In this document: piece after piece, positions 8,464-17,109 of the stretch
Layout of the letters: each line of letters starts with the position of its first letter
How positions within the stretch are numbered: position 1 is the first letter of the stretch
Origin: Alphaproteobacteria bacterium
GTDB taxonomy: Bacteria; Pseudomonadota; Alphaproteobacteria; Sphingomonadales; Kordiimonadaceae
Assembly (NCBI GenBank): GCA_013372975.1
Contig: JABXIS010000011.1
Location: 238,664 to 302,663, forward strand
Reading direction: 5' to 3'
Length of the DNA: 64,000 nucleotides
Notes under the pieces: generated by a model
What the model was told of the DNA's origin: nothing
Seen by the model: only the letters and a program-made list of their open reading frames with translations
Database searches by the model: none
Translations under genes and position numbers: made by a program

Positions 8464-10020
8464 ATGGACAAAAAGTTGGAAGGCCTGGACGGAATTCGCG
8501 TGAGGGTGGTTGGTATTCTTGTGTTGTTCCTGTGGGCGCATGTACCGGCAGCACTGGTGCACGGTTGGTGGGCGGAAAGCGATAACATGTGGCTGATCAC
8601 CGGCCTTGTCGTTGGGCTTTCCGTGCTTGCGACAGCGGCCTCAAAGCTGGCAAGCCCGCCGCGTGTTGGTCGGATGATCCTGGCGGTTTCCATGGTGCTG
8701 ACATCTGGTGCTTTGGTGGCCCTTTATGAGGGGCATCCTTGGCAGAAGGATGTACATCTCTATTTCGCGACCGTAATCGCCCTTCTGTCCTCCACTTTCT
8801 GTTGGCGCACGCTTGCTACTGCGAGCGCTACCACCGTGCTTTATATCCTTGTGGGGACACTTGCCGCACCGTCTCTCGTGTTGGGAGCGGACAGCGGCCT
8901 CCTTGAAGCAGGTTTTGAAGTGGTAGCCATGCTGGTGTTGTCTGCAGGGCTTTTCTGGGTGACGACACAGGTGCAGGGGCTGTTTGCCGAAGTGCATGAC
9001 CAGCACGAACTGGCTGTGGCAGAAACCGAGAAGGCGCGGGAAGCAGGCGAACGCGCAAACGCCGCCGCCGAGGAAGCCAAGACCGCAGCAGACGAGGCCT
9101 TAGCTGCCAAGGAAGAAGCCGATGCCCTGCGCGCCGAACAGGCGGAACAGGAAGCGCGGCAGGCGGCAGAAAAACGCGCCATGCTGGAAGCGCTCGCGCG
9201 GGAATTTGAAGGGTCTGTGAAACATATCGTGCGCGAAGTGGCCGATATGGCGGCGAGTATCAAAAACACGGCGGGCAGCATGCAGGCGCAGGCCCAGAGT
9301 GGCATGGAAAGCGCAGTTCGGATCGCGGGGGCCACACAGGATGCGTCCAATAATGTGGAATCGGTATCAGGTGCGGCCACGGAGCTGTCGGCCTCAACAT
9401 CCGAGATCGCTCAACAGGTGGACCAAAGCACCCGCATGACGGCCGAGGCGGTGGCCAAATCCGAAGCGGTGTCGGAACAGATTGCCCTCTTGTCCGAACG
9501 CGCAAAGGAAATTGGTGGCGTGGTTTCGCTGATCACTGAAATCGCGGAGCAGACCAACCTTCTGGCCCTCAATGCCACCATTGAAGCCGCGCGCGCGGGC
9601 GAAGTAGGCAAGGGCTTTGCCGTTGTGGCTACGGAAGTGAAAAACCTGGCCGGGCAGTCGGCGCAGGCGGCGGAAGGTATTCATGAACGCATTGGCGCGG
9701 TGCAGGATGCCACTGAAGGCGCTGTGGCCGCCATGCAGGCCATCAATGAGGTGATCAAAACCATCAACCATGGTTCCAGCGCCATCGCCGCGGCTGTGGA
9801 AGAGCAGGATGCAGCCACCCACGATATTGCCAATTCGGTACGGCAGGCATCCGAAGGCACACGGGTGGCGGCGGACGAGGGCCGCGCCGTCGAGGATAGC
9901 GCCCGCAATTCTGAACAGGCGGCGATGACAGTGCTTTATGCGATCGGCCAATTGGAAACTCTCTCGGCCAATCTTTCTGTCCAGACAGACAGTTTCCTCG
10001 GCCGCGTGCGGGCGGGATAG
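8464..10020 (+). CDS. Methyl-accepting chemotaxis protein with a six-helix membrane sensor
   Basis: A 518-residue chemoreceptor. Residues about 10-185 hold six closely spaced hydrophobic helices with no periplasmic ligand domain. An alanine- and glutamate-rich coiled coil (about 190-275) leads into the MCP signalling domain, whose hairpin tip ([21 protein letters not shown], then [18 protein letters not shown]) binds CheA/CheW. I place the start at ATG 8464, six bases after GGGGGT; ATG 8458 sits too close. No che genes are nearby, so it must feed a pathway encoded elsewhere. A membrane-embedded sensor suggests detection of membrane state, redox or a hydrophobic ligand (inference). Confidence 0.93.
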   Translation: MDKKLEGLDGIRVRVVGILVLFLWAHVPAALVHGWWAESDNMWLITGLVVGLSVLATAASKLASPPRVGRMILAVSMVLTSGALVALYEGHPWQKDVHLYFATVIALLSSTFCWRTLATASATTVLYILVGTLAAPSLVLGADSGLLEAGFEVVAMLVLSAGLFWVTTQVQGLFAEVHDQHELAVAETEKAREAGERANAAAEEAKTAADEALAAKEEADALRAEQAEQEARQAAEKRAMLEALAREFEGSVKHIVREVADMAASIKNTAGSMQAQAQSGMESAVRIAGATQDASNNVESVSGAATELSASTSEIAQQVDQSTRMTAEAVAKSEAVSEQIALLSERAKEIGGVVSLITEIAEQTNLLALNATIEAARAGEVGKGFAVVATEVKNLAGQSAQAAEGIHERIGAVQDATEGAVAAMQAINEVIKTINHGSSAIAAAVEEQDAATHDIANSVRQASEGTRVAADEGRAVEDSARNSEQAAMTVLYAIGQLETLSANLSVQTDSFLGRVRAG

Positions 10021-10092
10021 CCGTCCCACTATTGACGGGCGCGCGAATTGGCCTAGGCTTTTGTCTTTGGATATCAAATCAGACGAGGGTGT

Positions 10093-10446
10093 ATGGCCGG
10101 GCGTTTTGCAGGCATTCTGATCATTGCCATTCTCTATTTCCTGTTGGACGGGCTTGGCCGTGCAGTGGCCTTGCCGCTGCCGACAGCGATTTTGGGGATT
10201 GTGGTTCTGGCCGCCGTTCTTTTGTGGCTTGGTAGGGTGCCTGAGTTTTTGGGGAATGGGGCAGATACACTGATACGCCTGTTCCCGCTGTTGTTCATTC
10301 CGCCGCTTGTGGCCGTGTCAGGGCTTGGTGCGCTTCTTGTATCGCATTGGCTTGTGCTTTTGATTGCCATCAGCCTCAGCACCTTCGCGGGCCTTGCGGC
10401 CACGGCATTTATCTACCAGGCCTTCCGGAAGGGGCAGGGGCAATGA
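10093..10446 (+). CDS. CidA/LrgA-family membrane protein
   Basis: A 117-residue protein with four hydrophobic helices. The LrgA/CidA pattern is visible in PLPTAILGIVVLAAVLL and in LFPLLFIPPLVAVSGLG. These holin-like proteins work with an LrgB partner and are linked to murein hydrolase control and to export of small carboxylates such as pyruvate. Its stop codon overlaps the start of the LrgB gene by four bases (ATGA), so the two are translationally coupled. Confidence 0.88.
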   Translation: MAGRFAGILIIAILYFLLDGLGRAVALPLPTAILGIVVLAAVLLWLGRVPEFLGNGADTLIRLFPLLFIPPLVAVSGLGALLVSHWLVLLIAISLSTFAGLAATAFIYQAFRKGQGQ

Positions 10447-11111
10447 TCTGGATGGCGGTAACGGCACTGTTGTTTGTTGCCTCTGACGCGCTCTATCGGG
10501 CGGCGGGACGGCGGGCTTATGTCCATCCTGTGCTGTTGCCGGTGACTGTGCTGGTGGCCGCACACCAGCTGGGCGCGCTGGATTTGGCGGCCTACGGGTC
10601 TGCCACTGAGCCTTTTTCGGTCATGCTGTCGGTGGCGGTTGTGGGGCTGGCGGTACCGCTGGTTCGCAACCTGGGTGTGATGCAGCAGAACCGGGCGGCC
10701 GTTTTGGCCGCGATTGCGGGTGGTTCGATCACCGGAGTGATGACAGCCATTGTGCCAGCATTGTTGTTGGGCACCCCCGAAGGCCTGCTTGCCAGCCTTG
10801 CTACCAAATCGATTACCACGCCCCTGGCGATCACAACCGCGGAGGCTATTGGCGGGGTCCCGGCCATAGCCGTCGGGATTGTGCTCGTTACCGGTTTTGT
10901 TGTGGCGCTTGTGGGGCCTGCGGTCCTGCGCATGCTGGGTGTGGATGATGAAACTGCGATGGGCCTTGCCATCGGGACGGCAGGGCACGGTATTGGAACG
11001 GCAGAAGCCGTTCGACTGTCTGATGCCATGGGCGGGGCCGCTGCGCTGGCCATGACCATCAACGGATTGACAACTGCGCTGGTGCTCCCCCTTGTTTGGC
11101 CCCTTTCTTGA
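10443..11111 (+). CDS. LrgB-family protein
   Basis: A 222-residue membrane protein with the LrgB signatures: PLVRNLGVMQQNRAAVLAA, then LATKSITTPLAITTAEAIGG, then GLAIGTAGHGIGTAEAVR. It starts at ATG 10443 inside the end of the LrgA gene. The pair probably forms a membrane complex or transporter affecting autolysis or carboxylate and redox homeostasis. The usual LytSR regulator is not adjacent. The longer upstream reading frame overlaps lrgA and is not real. Confidence 0.9.
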   Translation: MIWMAVTALLFVASDALYRAAGRRAYVHPVLLPVTVLVAAHQLGALDLAAYGSATEPFSVMLSVAVVGLAVPLVRNLGVMQQNRAAVLAAIAGGSITGVMTAIVPALLLGTPEGLLASLATKSITTPLAITTAEAIGGVPAIAVGIVLVTGFVVALVGPAVLRMLGVDDETAMGLAIGTAGHGIGTAEAVRLSDAMGGAAALAMTINGLTTALVLPLVWPLS

Positions 11112-11233
11112 ATGTCAAAATCTTGCGATGAAATTCTGCCACAATTGGCTGTGAACTTTTGTGTTACTTGCGGCGCGCGTTGAAATACCGTTAGCTGTGG
11201 AAGGAAGGCGATAACGCCACAGTGGGGACAAGA

Positions 11234-12124
11234 ATGAACAAGTTTAGAGCATTGGGCGCAGCAGCGCTTTTGATGATAACGCCATCGGTAGCGGCCAGCG
11301 AGACGGTGGACGCAAGCTACGAGTTTCGCTGGAAAGGTATTCGGGTATCAAGCGCCGAAGCCCGGGCAACCGTGGCAGAAGAACGATACGATTTCAGCCT
11401 TAATTTCCGAATGCGGGGCATTGCAAAGCTGTTCGCCAACGGGCGCAGTGAGGTGACAGCACGTGGAAGGCTGGGGCCGGATGGCATGACCATCCCTGAA
11501 TATTATAATTCCAACGGCCGTTGGGATGGTAAGGATTATGATCGGACGCTCACTTTTGACGCCAATGGAAATCTCGTTGAAATGGAGCAGGATTGGCCGG
11601 AGAAATGGCTTGAGGAATATAAGCGCGAACCCGTACCGGCTGATCTTCAGCGCGGTCCGGATCCCGCTTCATTGGCTGTGGCATTGATGCAAGCGCGTGT
11701 GCCTGATGTTGCAACAGCAGAGGGCGTAAAAGTACAGGTGTTCGACGGTGACAGCGTGTTTGAATATGGCATGAAATGCAGTGCCGAGACGACGGTCCTT
11801 GAAGAAAGCAAACATTCGGTATTTTCGGGCCCGGCGCATGAGTGTTTCTTTGAAGGCAAGCTGGTCGCAGGTAAACGAATCCTGACAGAAAAGCAGCTAA
11901 AGAAGCAGGAAAAAGAGCGCGCCAAGGCTGAGAAACGTCGCAAGAAAGGCGAGGAAGAGAAGGAAGAGGAACCCCCACGGTTCTGGCTGGCGGAACAGGG
12001 GGAAGCGGGATATCTGGTGCCCGTGCGCGCCGATATGCCAACCGACATGGGGCGCGTGCTCATGTATCTGAAAGACTTTACCGTAACGCCGGCTGTCAAT
12101 GACACGGTTGTGACTTCCCGTTAG
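11234..12124 (+). CDS. Secreted DUF3108 protein
   Basis: A 296-residue protein with a signal peptide (MNKFRALGAAALLMITPSVAAS). The remainder follows the DUF3108 pattern: ASYEFRWKGIRVSSAEARA, YDFSLNFRMRGIAKLF, the YYNSNGRWDGKDYDRTLTF segment and a late ALMQARVPD helix. DUF3108 proteins are periplasmic beta-barrel-like lipid-binding folds of unclear role. An unusual insert at about residues 220-250 is packed with lysine and glutamate (KKQEKERAKAEKRRKKGEEE). I prefer ATG 11234 because the upstream GTG at 11222 lacks signal character. Confidence 0.8.
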   Translation: MNKFRALGAAALLMITPSVAASETVDASYEFRWKGIRVSSAEARATVAEERYDFSLNFRMRGIAKLFANGRSEVTARGRLGPDGMTIPEYYNSNGRWDGKDYDRTLTFDANGNLVEMEQDWPEKWLEEYKREPVPADLQRGPDPASLAVALMQARVPDVATAEGVKVQVFDGDSVFEYGMKCSAETTVLEESKHSVFSGPAHECFFEGKLVAGKRILTEKQLKKQEKERAKAEKRRKKGEEEKEEEPPRFWLAEQGEAGYLVPVRADMPTDMGRVLMYLKDFTVTPAVNDTVVTSR

Positions 12125-12217
12125 GGCCTAATTGCTCCCATTATTCCGGTCTTTGACTTTATGGCGCGCTGTGTAAAACTGCGCGCCAATCATAATTTGT
12201 GGATAAGGGAGGACCAG

Positions 12218-13531
12218 ATGAAAGGCCAAATGACAGGCATCTTGAAAGCCGCGCTTTTGGGCGTAACAGCGCTGGGCACGGGTTCGCAGGCACTTGCCGA
12301 CGTGACGGTAATTCACGCAGGCGAATTGTTAGCTGTACCCGGCGAAGCCGCGAAGAAAAACCAGACAGTCGTGATTGAAGATGGCCGCATCCGAGAAGTG
12401 CGGGAAGGATTTGTGGATGCCGCCAATTTCGGCGATGACGCCACGCTCGTGGACCTGAAAGAAAGCTTTGTCATGCCCGGCCTGATGGATATGCACGTGC
12501 ATATCCAGGGTGAACTGGGCCCGCGCGGCGATAGTGAAAAACTGCGCATGTCTGCGGAAGACGTCGGGATGCGGAGCGTGCAGTTTGCCCATCGCACCCT
12601 GATGGCGGGTTTTACCACTGTGCGTGATCTGGGTGCTTCGTCGCCCCAACATGTTTTTTCGCTCAGGAAGGCGTCGGCAAACGGCTGGGTTGATGCGCCA
12701 CGCATTGTTGCGGCAGGCAGTTCTGTTGCGGCGACCGGCGGACATGGTGACGTTGACGGCATGCGCCACGACCTTCTGGAAAAATATACATCCAAAACCA
12801 TTTGTGATGGCGGCGAGGATTGTTTGCGCGCGGTGCGGCATGCCGTAAAATACGGTGCCGATGTGATCAAGATCACGGCAACGGGGGGTGTTTTGTCTGA
12901 CACCAATACCGGCACCGGCCAGCAAATGACAGATGACGAACTCAAGACCATCATGGACGCGGCCCACGCCCTTGGCCGCAAGGTTGCCGCCCATGCCCAT
13001 GCTGCGGAAGGTATCAACGCGGCCTTGCGTGCAGGCGTGGACAGCATCGAGCACGGCTCTTACGCAGATGCGGAATCGATCCGCCTGTTCAAGAAAGGCG
13101 GGGCCTATCTTGTGCCCACTCTGCTGGCGGGCGCTACTGTTGTGAATATGGCCAAAACCAGCGATTTTATGCCACCAGACATCAAGGAAAAAGCGCTGCG
13201 TGTCGGGGCTGACCTGGTATCCAATTTCCAGCGGTCTTATAAGGCCGGTGTGAAGATCGCCTACGGCACAGACAGCGGTGTTTCCAAACACGGCACAAAC
13301 GCTGATGAGGCCCTCTTGATGGCGAAAGCTGGCATGCCAGCGATGGAGATTTTGAAAACGGCGACAGTGAATGCGGCGGATCTCATTGGCATGTCTGATA
13401 GCCTTGGCACCATCGAGGCCGGAAAACATGCGGATATTATTGCCATGCACGGCAACCCTATTAACGATTTGAACGAACTTCTTGATGTAGACTTCGTCAT
13501 GAAGGGCGGAAAGACCGTTAAAAACAAGTAG
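12218..13531 (+). CDS. Secreted metal-dependent amidohydrolase (imidazolonepropionase/prolidase-like)
   Basis: A 437-residue TIM-barrel hydrolase with a signal peptide (MKGQMTGILKAALLGVTALG, ending QALA-D). Metal ligands are in place: HxH in MDMHVHIQG, the probable carbamylated lysine in ADVIKITATGGV, histidines in KVAAHAHAAEG and DSIEHGSY, and the catalytic Asp in AYGTDSGVS. This set is typical of secreted Xaa-Pro/Xaa-Arg-type dipeptidase-like amidohydrolases that cleave dipeptides or N-acyl amino acids. GGGAGG seven bases before ATG 12218 fixes the start. The membrane paralogue array begins nine bases downstream, so co-transcription is possible. Confidence 0.9.
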   Translation: MKGQMTGILKAALLGVTALGTGSQALADVTVIHAGELLAVPGEAAKKNQTVVIEDGRIREVREGFVDAANFGDDATLVDLKESFVMPGLMDMHVHIQGELGPRGDSEKLRMSAEDVGMRSVQFAHRTLMAGFTTVRDLGASSPQHVFSLRKASANGWVDAPRIVAAGSSVAATGGHGDVDGMRHDLLEKYTSKTICDGGEDCLRAVRHAVKYGADVIKITATGGVLSDTNTGTGQQMTDDELKTIMDAAHALGRKVAAHAHAAEGINAALRAGVDSIEHGSYADAESIRLFKKGGAYLVPTLLAGATVVNMAKTSDFMPPDIKEKALRVGADLVSNFQRSYKAGVKIAYGTDSGVSKHGTNADEALLMAKAGMPAMEILKTATVNAADLIGMSDSLGTIEAGKHADIIAMHGNPINDLNELLDVDFVMKGGKTVKNK

Positions 13532-13540
13532 GGGTGCCTG

Positions 13541-14209
13541 TTGGAGACTGGGGTAAAATCGGGGCTAATTCAGGATTCGCGCGCGTTTCTTGGGGCCATG
13601 GCGATGGTGATCATTGGCATCATCCTGTCGCTTATGGTGGCTTTCTATATGTTACCGGAAGTGTTCGGGAAGAAGGCTTTGATGGCGCGCTGGTGGTGGG
13701 AGATTGTGCTCAATCTTCAGATCCTGTGTTACGCCTTCATGTGGTTTTGCCACCACAACCGGATTGTGCATTCAAGTGGCTGGTGGCGCTTGCGCGCTGT
13801 CAGCCATTTCATTGTGGGCATGATATCGGTGTCTTACCCGGCAGGTATATTGCTGATTAGCGCCATGATGGATTGGTTTCGCGTGCCGCCCAGCCCCACC
13901 CAAGTGTATATCACCATGATCGCTGCTGTTGCCCTGTGGGCTTTCGGGGCTTTCATTATGCCTATCGTCAACTGGGTGATGGTCCGCGGGCAGGCTGACG
14001 ACCACACGAACATCGCAGCAACTGCAAGGGTAAAGCGTGCCCTGAAAACCTTCTGGCCAACACTTGCGTTATTTGCGCTGGGCATATGCGAGTGGTCACG
14101 CGGTGGTCTTGCCGGGTTCGCACTTATGCCGCTGTTGATGTATATTCAGGGGGCATTGCCATATTTTGCAAAAGCACGCCATGCGTCGCCGCGGGATATG
14201 GAATTCTAA
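13541..14209 (+). CDS. Unknown membrane protein, first of three tandem paralogues
   Basis: A 222-residue protein with about six hydrophobic helices. It shares a diagnostic core with the next two genes: an early ALL-type helix, then RWWWEIVLNLQILCYAFMW, FCHHNR, a mid helix, and the C-terminal PLLMYIQGALPYFAK. The start is a TTG at 13541 behind AGGGGTG, nine bases after the amidohydrolase stop. I recognise no named family. The conserved WWWE and paired histidines in a membrane setting could bind haem or metal, but nothing here proves it. Confidence 0.7.
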   Translation: METGVKSGLIQDSRAFLGAMAMVIIGIILSLMVAFYMLPEVFGKKALMARWWWEIVLNLQILCYAFMWFCHHNRIVHSSGWWRLRAVSHFIVGMISVSYPAGILLISAMMDWFRVPPSPTQVYITMIAAVALWAFGAFIMPIVNWVMVRGQADDHTNIAATARVKRALKTFWPTLALFALGICEWSRGGLAGFALMPLLMYIQGALPYFAKARHASPRDMEF

Positions 14210-14300
14210 CAAGTTCCTGTTTTTATGCGCTTTTAAAGTGCTTTCTTAATATTTGTGGGTATGCTGAACTTCGCAGGAAGTTAAAGGAGGCGGCCTGGCG

Positions 14301-14960
14301 ATGCGTTTTGTCGGCAACAGGGCTTTGTTTGGCGCAGCGGCAATGATTGCCGTTGGCATCATCTTGTCGATGATGGCCAGCTATTATTTTGCCAACGGCT
14401 CGGAAGATGAAGGCATCACCCGGTCACGCTGGTGGTGGGAAATTGTCCTCAATGTAGAAATCCTGTCTGTGGCTTTCATCTGGTTTACCCATATTGACAG
14501 GGTCAAGGCCGCCAGCGGCTGGCAAGCCGCCGTGCGACTTTTGCAAATGGGCGGCGGGATAGTGGCGGTATTGCTCCCTGTATGGGTTGCACTTGCTGCA
14601 GCACAGTTGGGCTGGTTCGAAAGCCGCCCGCCTGTTTCCTATATCAATATGGTGGTGATGATATGTCTGGCCGCGTGGATGTTTGTCTGGTTGGCTGTTC
14701 TTGCTGTTCAGACCATCATGGCCAAACAACTGGCAATGCCATGGTTCATGCGGACCGACATTCTATGGCGGCGTGTTGTGCGCATTTCCCCCATGCTGTT
14801 GGCTTTTATCCTGATCGGGATTGAGACCAACAATGGCGGTGTTGCGCATTATATCTATTGTCCCTTCCTGTTCTATTTGCAGGGAGCGATGCCCTACCTG
14901 GCACGAGGCGTCCGATTTGACGGCGAAGCGGACCCCGCCCCGGATGAGGGATTGCTTTGA
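14301..14960 (+). CDS. Unknown membrane protein, second tandem paralogue
   Basis: A 219-residue homologue of the flanking genes with the same helix pattern: SRWWWEIVLNVEILSVAFIW near residue 41, and PFLFYLQGAMPYLAR near the end. The HH of the other two copies is replaced by TH (FTHIDR), so the copies have diverged. AAAGGAGG lies ten bases before ATG 14301. The preceding 91-base gap is AT-rich and may hold a promoter. Its stop overlaps the TTG start of the third copy (TTGA). Confidence 0.7.
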   Translation: MRFVGNRALFGAAAMIAVGIILSMMASYYFANGSEDEGITRSRWWWEIVLNVEILSVAFIWFTHIDRVKAASGWQAAVRLLQMGGGIVAVLLPVWVALAAAQLGWFESRPPVSYINMVVMICLAAWMFVWLAVLAVQTIMAKQLAMPWFMRTDILWRRVVRISPMLLAFILIGIETNNGGVAHYIYCPFLFYLQGAMPYLARGVRFDGEADPAPDEGLL

Positions 14961-15625
14961 AGCATCCCCTCATCCCGACGACTGGTCCCTTTGGTTTGAC
15001 CGACAGGCGCGCCTTCGCCGGCGCTTTGGCGCTGTTGCTTGTAGGCCTTCATATCTCGATTATGATGGGTTTCTATTTCTTTCCGGGCGGCGCGGCCTTT
15101 TCGCTGTTGCAGTCCCGCTGGTGGTGGGAACTCAGCTTCAGCCTGCAGATACTGTGTTTTGCCCTGATGTGGATGTGCCATCACGAGCGAGTGTTTTATG
15201 ATACCCAGGGCTGGAAGCGGGGGCGGGCAATTTCCCGCCTGATCGTGGGGATGGCCGGGGTATCCGTTCCGTCGTGGGTGATTGTGTTCAGCGCCATGAA
15301 CGATTGGTTCAAGCATCCGCCTAACTTGATGGATCTGGCCTATTATGCGGGCATCGTGTTTGTAGTGTGGGTGGTGCTTGCCTATGTGTTCCCGATCGGG
15401 GTCGCGCTTTTAGGGCGGCGCAAGGGGTTCATCTATCTGGGGCTTGAAGGGCAATCGAAAAAAGGGGCGCTGGTCCTGTTGGGGCCGTTCCTGGTGCTTG
15501 GCCTTGTTGCTGCGGTTGAAATCCCGCGTGGCAGCCACCTGCATATTGTGATTTGGCCCTTCCTGACCTATCTGCACGGTGCCACGCCATACCTGAAGAA
15601 GGCGTTCGCCACGGCAAAGCCTTAA
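14957..15625 (+). CDS. Unknown membrane protein, third tandem paralogue
   Basis: A 222-residue protein with the shared core SRWWWELSFSLQILCFALMW, CHHERV and WPFLTYLHGATPYLKK. It starts with TTG 14957 within the stop of the second copy, so translation is coupled. The HH pair is present, as in copy one. Its 3' end overlaps the convergent HxlR gene by four bases. Function is unknown; see the finding on this array. Confidence 0.7.
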   Translation: MKHPLIPTTGPFGLTDRRAFAGALALLLVGLHISIMMGFYFFPGGAAFSLLQSRWWWELSFSLQILCFALMWMCHHERVFYDTQGWKRGRAISRLIVGMAGVSVPSWVIVFSAMNDWFKHPPNLMDLAYYAGIVFVVWVVLAYVFPIGVALLGRRKGFIYLGLEGQSKKGALVLLGPFLVLGLVAAVEIPRGSHLHIVIWPFLTYLHGATPYLKKAFATAKP

Positions 15626-15963
15626 GCTGCTTTCCGTTTCAATACGTTCGTTACACCCCAATCCCGCATTGCCAAAAGAACGGCCTCAAGTGACGCACCT
15701 CTATCGGTGAGCCGATATTCCACCTTGGGCGGCACTTCAGGGTACACAGTCCTGCTGATCAGGCCGTCTTTTTCAAGGTCACGCAACTGGTTGGTGAGGG
15801 TGCGCTGCGACACTTTCAAGAGGGTATTCTTCAGTTCGCTATAACGCATGGGGCCACCCAATAGCAGGTAGAGGATACTGCCCTTCCACTTACCGCCAAT
15901 GAGGTCAAACGTTGCCTCGATTGGGCATTCCAGATATTCGCCGTGGCGTTGTTTGCGCGTCAC
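15622..15963 (-). CDS. HxlR-family winged-helix regulator
   Basis: A 113-residue protein with the HxlR core: CPIEATFDLIGGKWKGSIL, then MRYSELKNTLLKVSQRTL as the recognition region, and YRLTDRGASLEAVL. The conserved N-terminal cysteine (C13) can act as a redox or electrophile sensor in this family. It is divergent from the MAPEG gene at 16079. A perfect 15-base palindrome between them (15999-16013) is a likely binding site, so it probably represses itself and the MAPEG gene (inference). Confidence 0.9.
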   Translation of the reverse strand: MTRKQRHGEYLECPIEATFDLIGGKWKGSILYLLLGGPMRYSELKNTLLKVSQRTLTNQLRDLEKDGLISRTVYPEVPPKVEYRLTDRGASLEAVLLAMRDWGVTNVLKRKAA

Positions 15964-15998
15964 GATAGCCTCCCATAGGTGAAAAACATGGCACTAGG

Positions 15999-16013
15999 GG
16001 CAGTGTTACTGCC
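15999..16013. promoter_or_regulatory. Probable HxlR operator
   Basis: GGCAGT-gtt-ACTGCC is a perfect inverted repeat with a three-base spacer, in the 115-base gap between the divergent HxlR and MAPEG genes. Its position, 36 bases before the regulator start and 66 before the MAPEG start, suits a shared operator. Confidence 0.55.
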
Positions 16014-16078
16014 TACTTCCCTTTGTTTCCAATATGGAGAAGACTGGTCCCACTTCAAGTAACAACGGGAGGTTCGTC

Positions 16079-16489
16079 ATGACCAATCCAATAGGGCCGG
16101 AAATTTACTGGGCCATTCTAACGGCTGTTTTTACCTCACTTTTGTGGGTGCCACATATCCTGCAGCGTGTGGTGGAAATGAAACCCCATGATGCGCTGAG
16201 GGACCCTGAGCATGATATGCCCACCAAAGCCCCTTGGGCACAACGGGCGGTGCGGGCTCACACCAATGCGATGGAGAACTTTCCCCTCTTCGCATTCTTC
16301 TGTGTGGTGATCCAGATGACGGGGGCGGGCGACAGCATGACCGCCACTGCCGCCATGATCTATTTCTGGGCACGGGTGGCGCACTATATTGTCTATACGC
16401 TCGGGATGCCATGGCTCAGGACACCTATCTTTGCCGTGGGCTTTGGTGCCATGGGTGCCATGGGGCTCCGGCTTCTGGGTATGCTCTAG
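16079..16489 (+). CDS. MAPEG-family membrane protein
   Basis: A 136-residue protein with four helices of the MAPEG (eicosanoid/glutathione metabolism) family. Family features are RAHTNAMENFPLFAFF, with the conserved Asn-Glu on helix two, and YFWARVAHYIVYTLGMPWLR. ACGGGAGG before ATG 16079 picks this start over the upstream frame extension. Bacterial MAPEG proteins often act as membrane glutathione transferases or peroxidases. The divergent HxlR regulator implies induction by a toxic or electrophilic compound. Confidence 0.9.
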   Translation: MTNPIGPEIYWAILTAVFTSLLWVPHILQRVVEMKPHDALRDPEHDMPTKAPWAQRAVRAHTNAMENFPLFAFFCVVIQMTGAGDSMTATAAMIYFWARVAHYIVYTLGMPWLRTPIFAVGFGAMGAMGLRLLGML

Positions 16490-16499
16490 CAACAAAAAG

Positions 16500-16521
16500 G
16501 CCCGGTACATTCCGGGCTTTT
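16500..16521 (+). terminator. Rho-independent terminator after the MAPEG gene
   Basis: GCCCGG (16500-16505), loop TACATT, CCGGGC (16512-16517), then TTTT. It lies ten bases after the stop codon, with A-rich sequence on the other side. Confidence 0.8.
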
Positions 16522-16572
16522 CCTATTGTAATCGCTACTGCTTACGATAGTCTCGCGCTATTGGGGGCGCGT

Positions 16573-17109
16573 ATGAAACTTCTGTATGAAACAGCCGATT
16601 ATTCCGAGGCCTTGGTGCTGAAGGCGCTGATTGAGCAGGCTGGATATTTTGTCCATCTGGACGGGTTTAACGCCACCACGGCCATGCCCCACCTGACGGC
16701 GGGGATTGGCCTCAGACTTTGGGTGCATGAAGGTGAACATGCCGAGGTTTCTGCCCTGATTGCCGATACACGATCGGAAAATCTGCAGGACAAGGCCACT
16801 GATGAAAGCCTTGATGAATGCCCAAGCTGCGGATCAGAGAATGTGGTGCGCTACTCCAGCATGTGGTTGTTGCCCATTCTGTGGGTTATGAACCTGCTTT
16901 ATCCAGTGCCTCCGGGCAACAGGCGGGCGTGTCGCGATTGTGGGTGTCGCTTCAAATCAAAAGGCCCCACGTTTGCGGGGCCTTTGCGTGTTTTTCTTCT
17001 ATTGTGGCTCGTCTTGTTTCTGACGGTATTTGCCTTCGAAGCTTACTATTTTTGGCAAGAAGGGCCAGGTCTTGAACGCTATTGCCCGCCGGGTTGGTTC
17101 TGCGACTAG
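16573..17109 (+). CDS. DUF2007 domain protein with zinc ribbon and membrane segment
   Basis: A 178-residue protein. Residues 1-65 are a DUF2007 (signal-transducing GlnB-like fold) domain: LYETADYSEALVLKALIEQAG, then GLRLWVHEGEHAEVSALI. A four-cysteine zinc ribbon follows (CPSCGSEN at about 88 and CRDCGC at about 129), interrupted by a hydrophobic stretch. A second hydrophobic helix lies near 145-165 (VFLLLWLVLFLTVFAFEAYYF). The C-terminus ends with two more cysteines. The function is unknown. It converges on ychF with a four-base overlap. ATG 16573 is chosen because the upstream frame overlaps the MAPEG gene. Confidence 0.75.
   Translation: MKLLYETADYSEALVLKALIEQAGYFVHLDGFNATTAMPHLTAGIGLRLWVHEGEHAEVSALIADTRSENLQDKATDESLDECPSCGSENVVRYSSMWLLPILWVMNLLYPVPPGNRRACRDCGCRFKSKGPTFAGPLRVFLLLWLVLFLTVFAFEAYYFWQEGPGLERYCPPGWFCD

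Noticed and set aside
11222..11233. GTG start four codons upstream for the DUF3108 protein
   Set aside because: The ATG at 11234 begins a normal signal peptide; the extension MGTR adds nothing to it.
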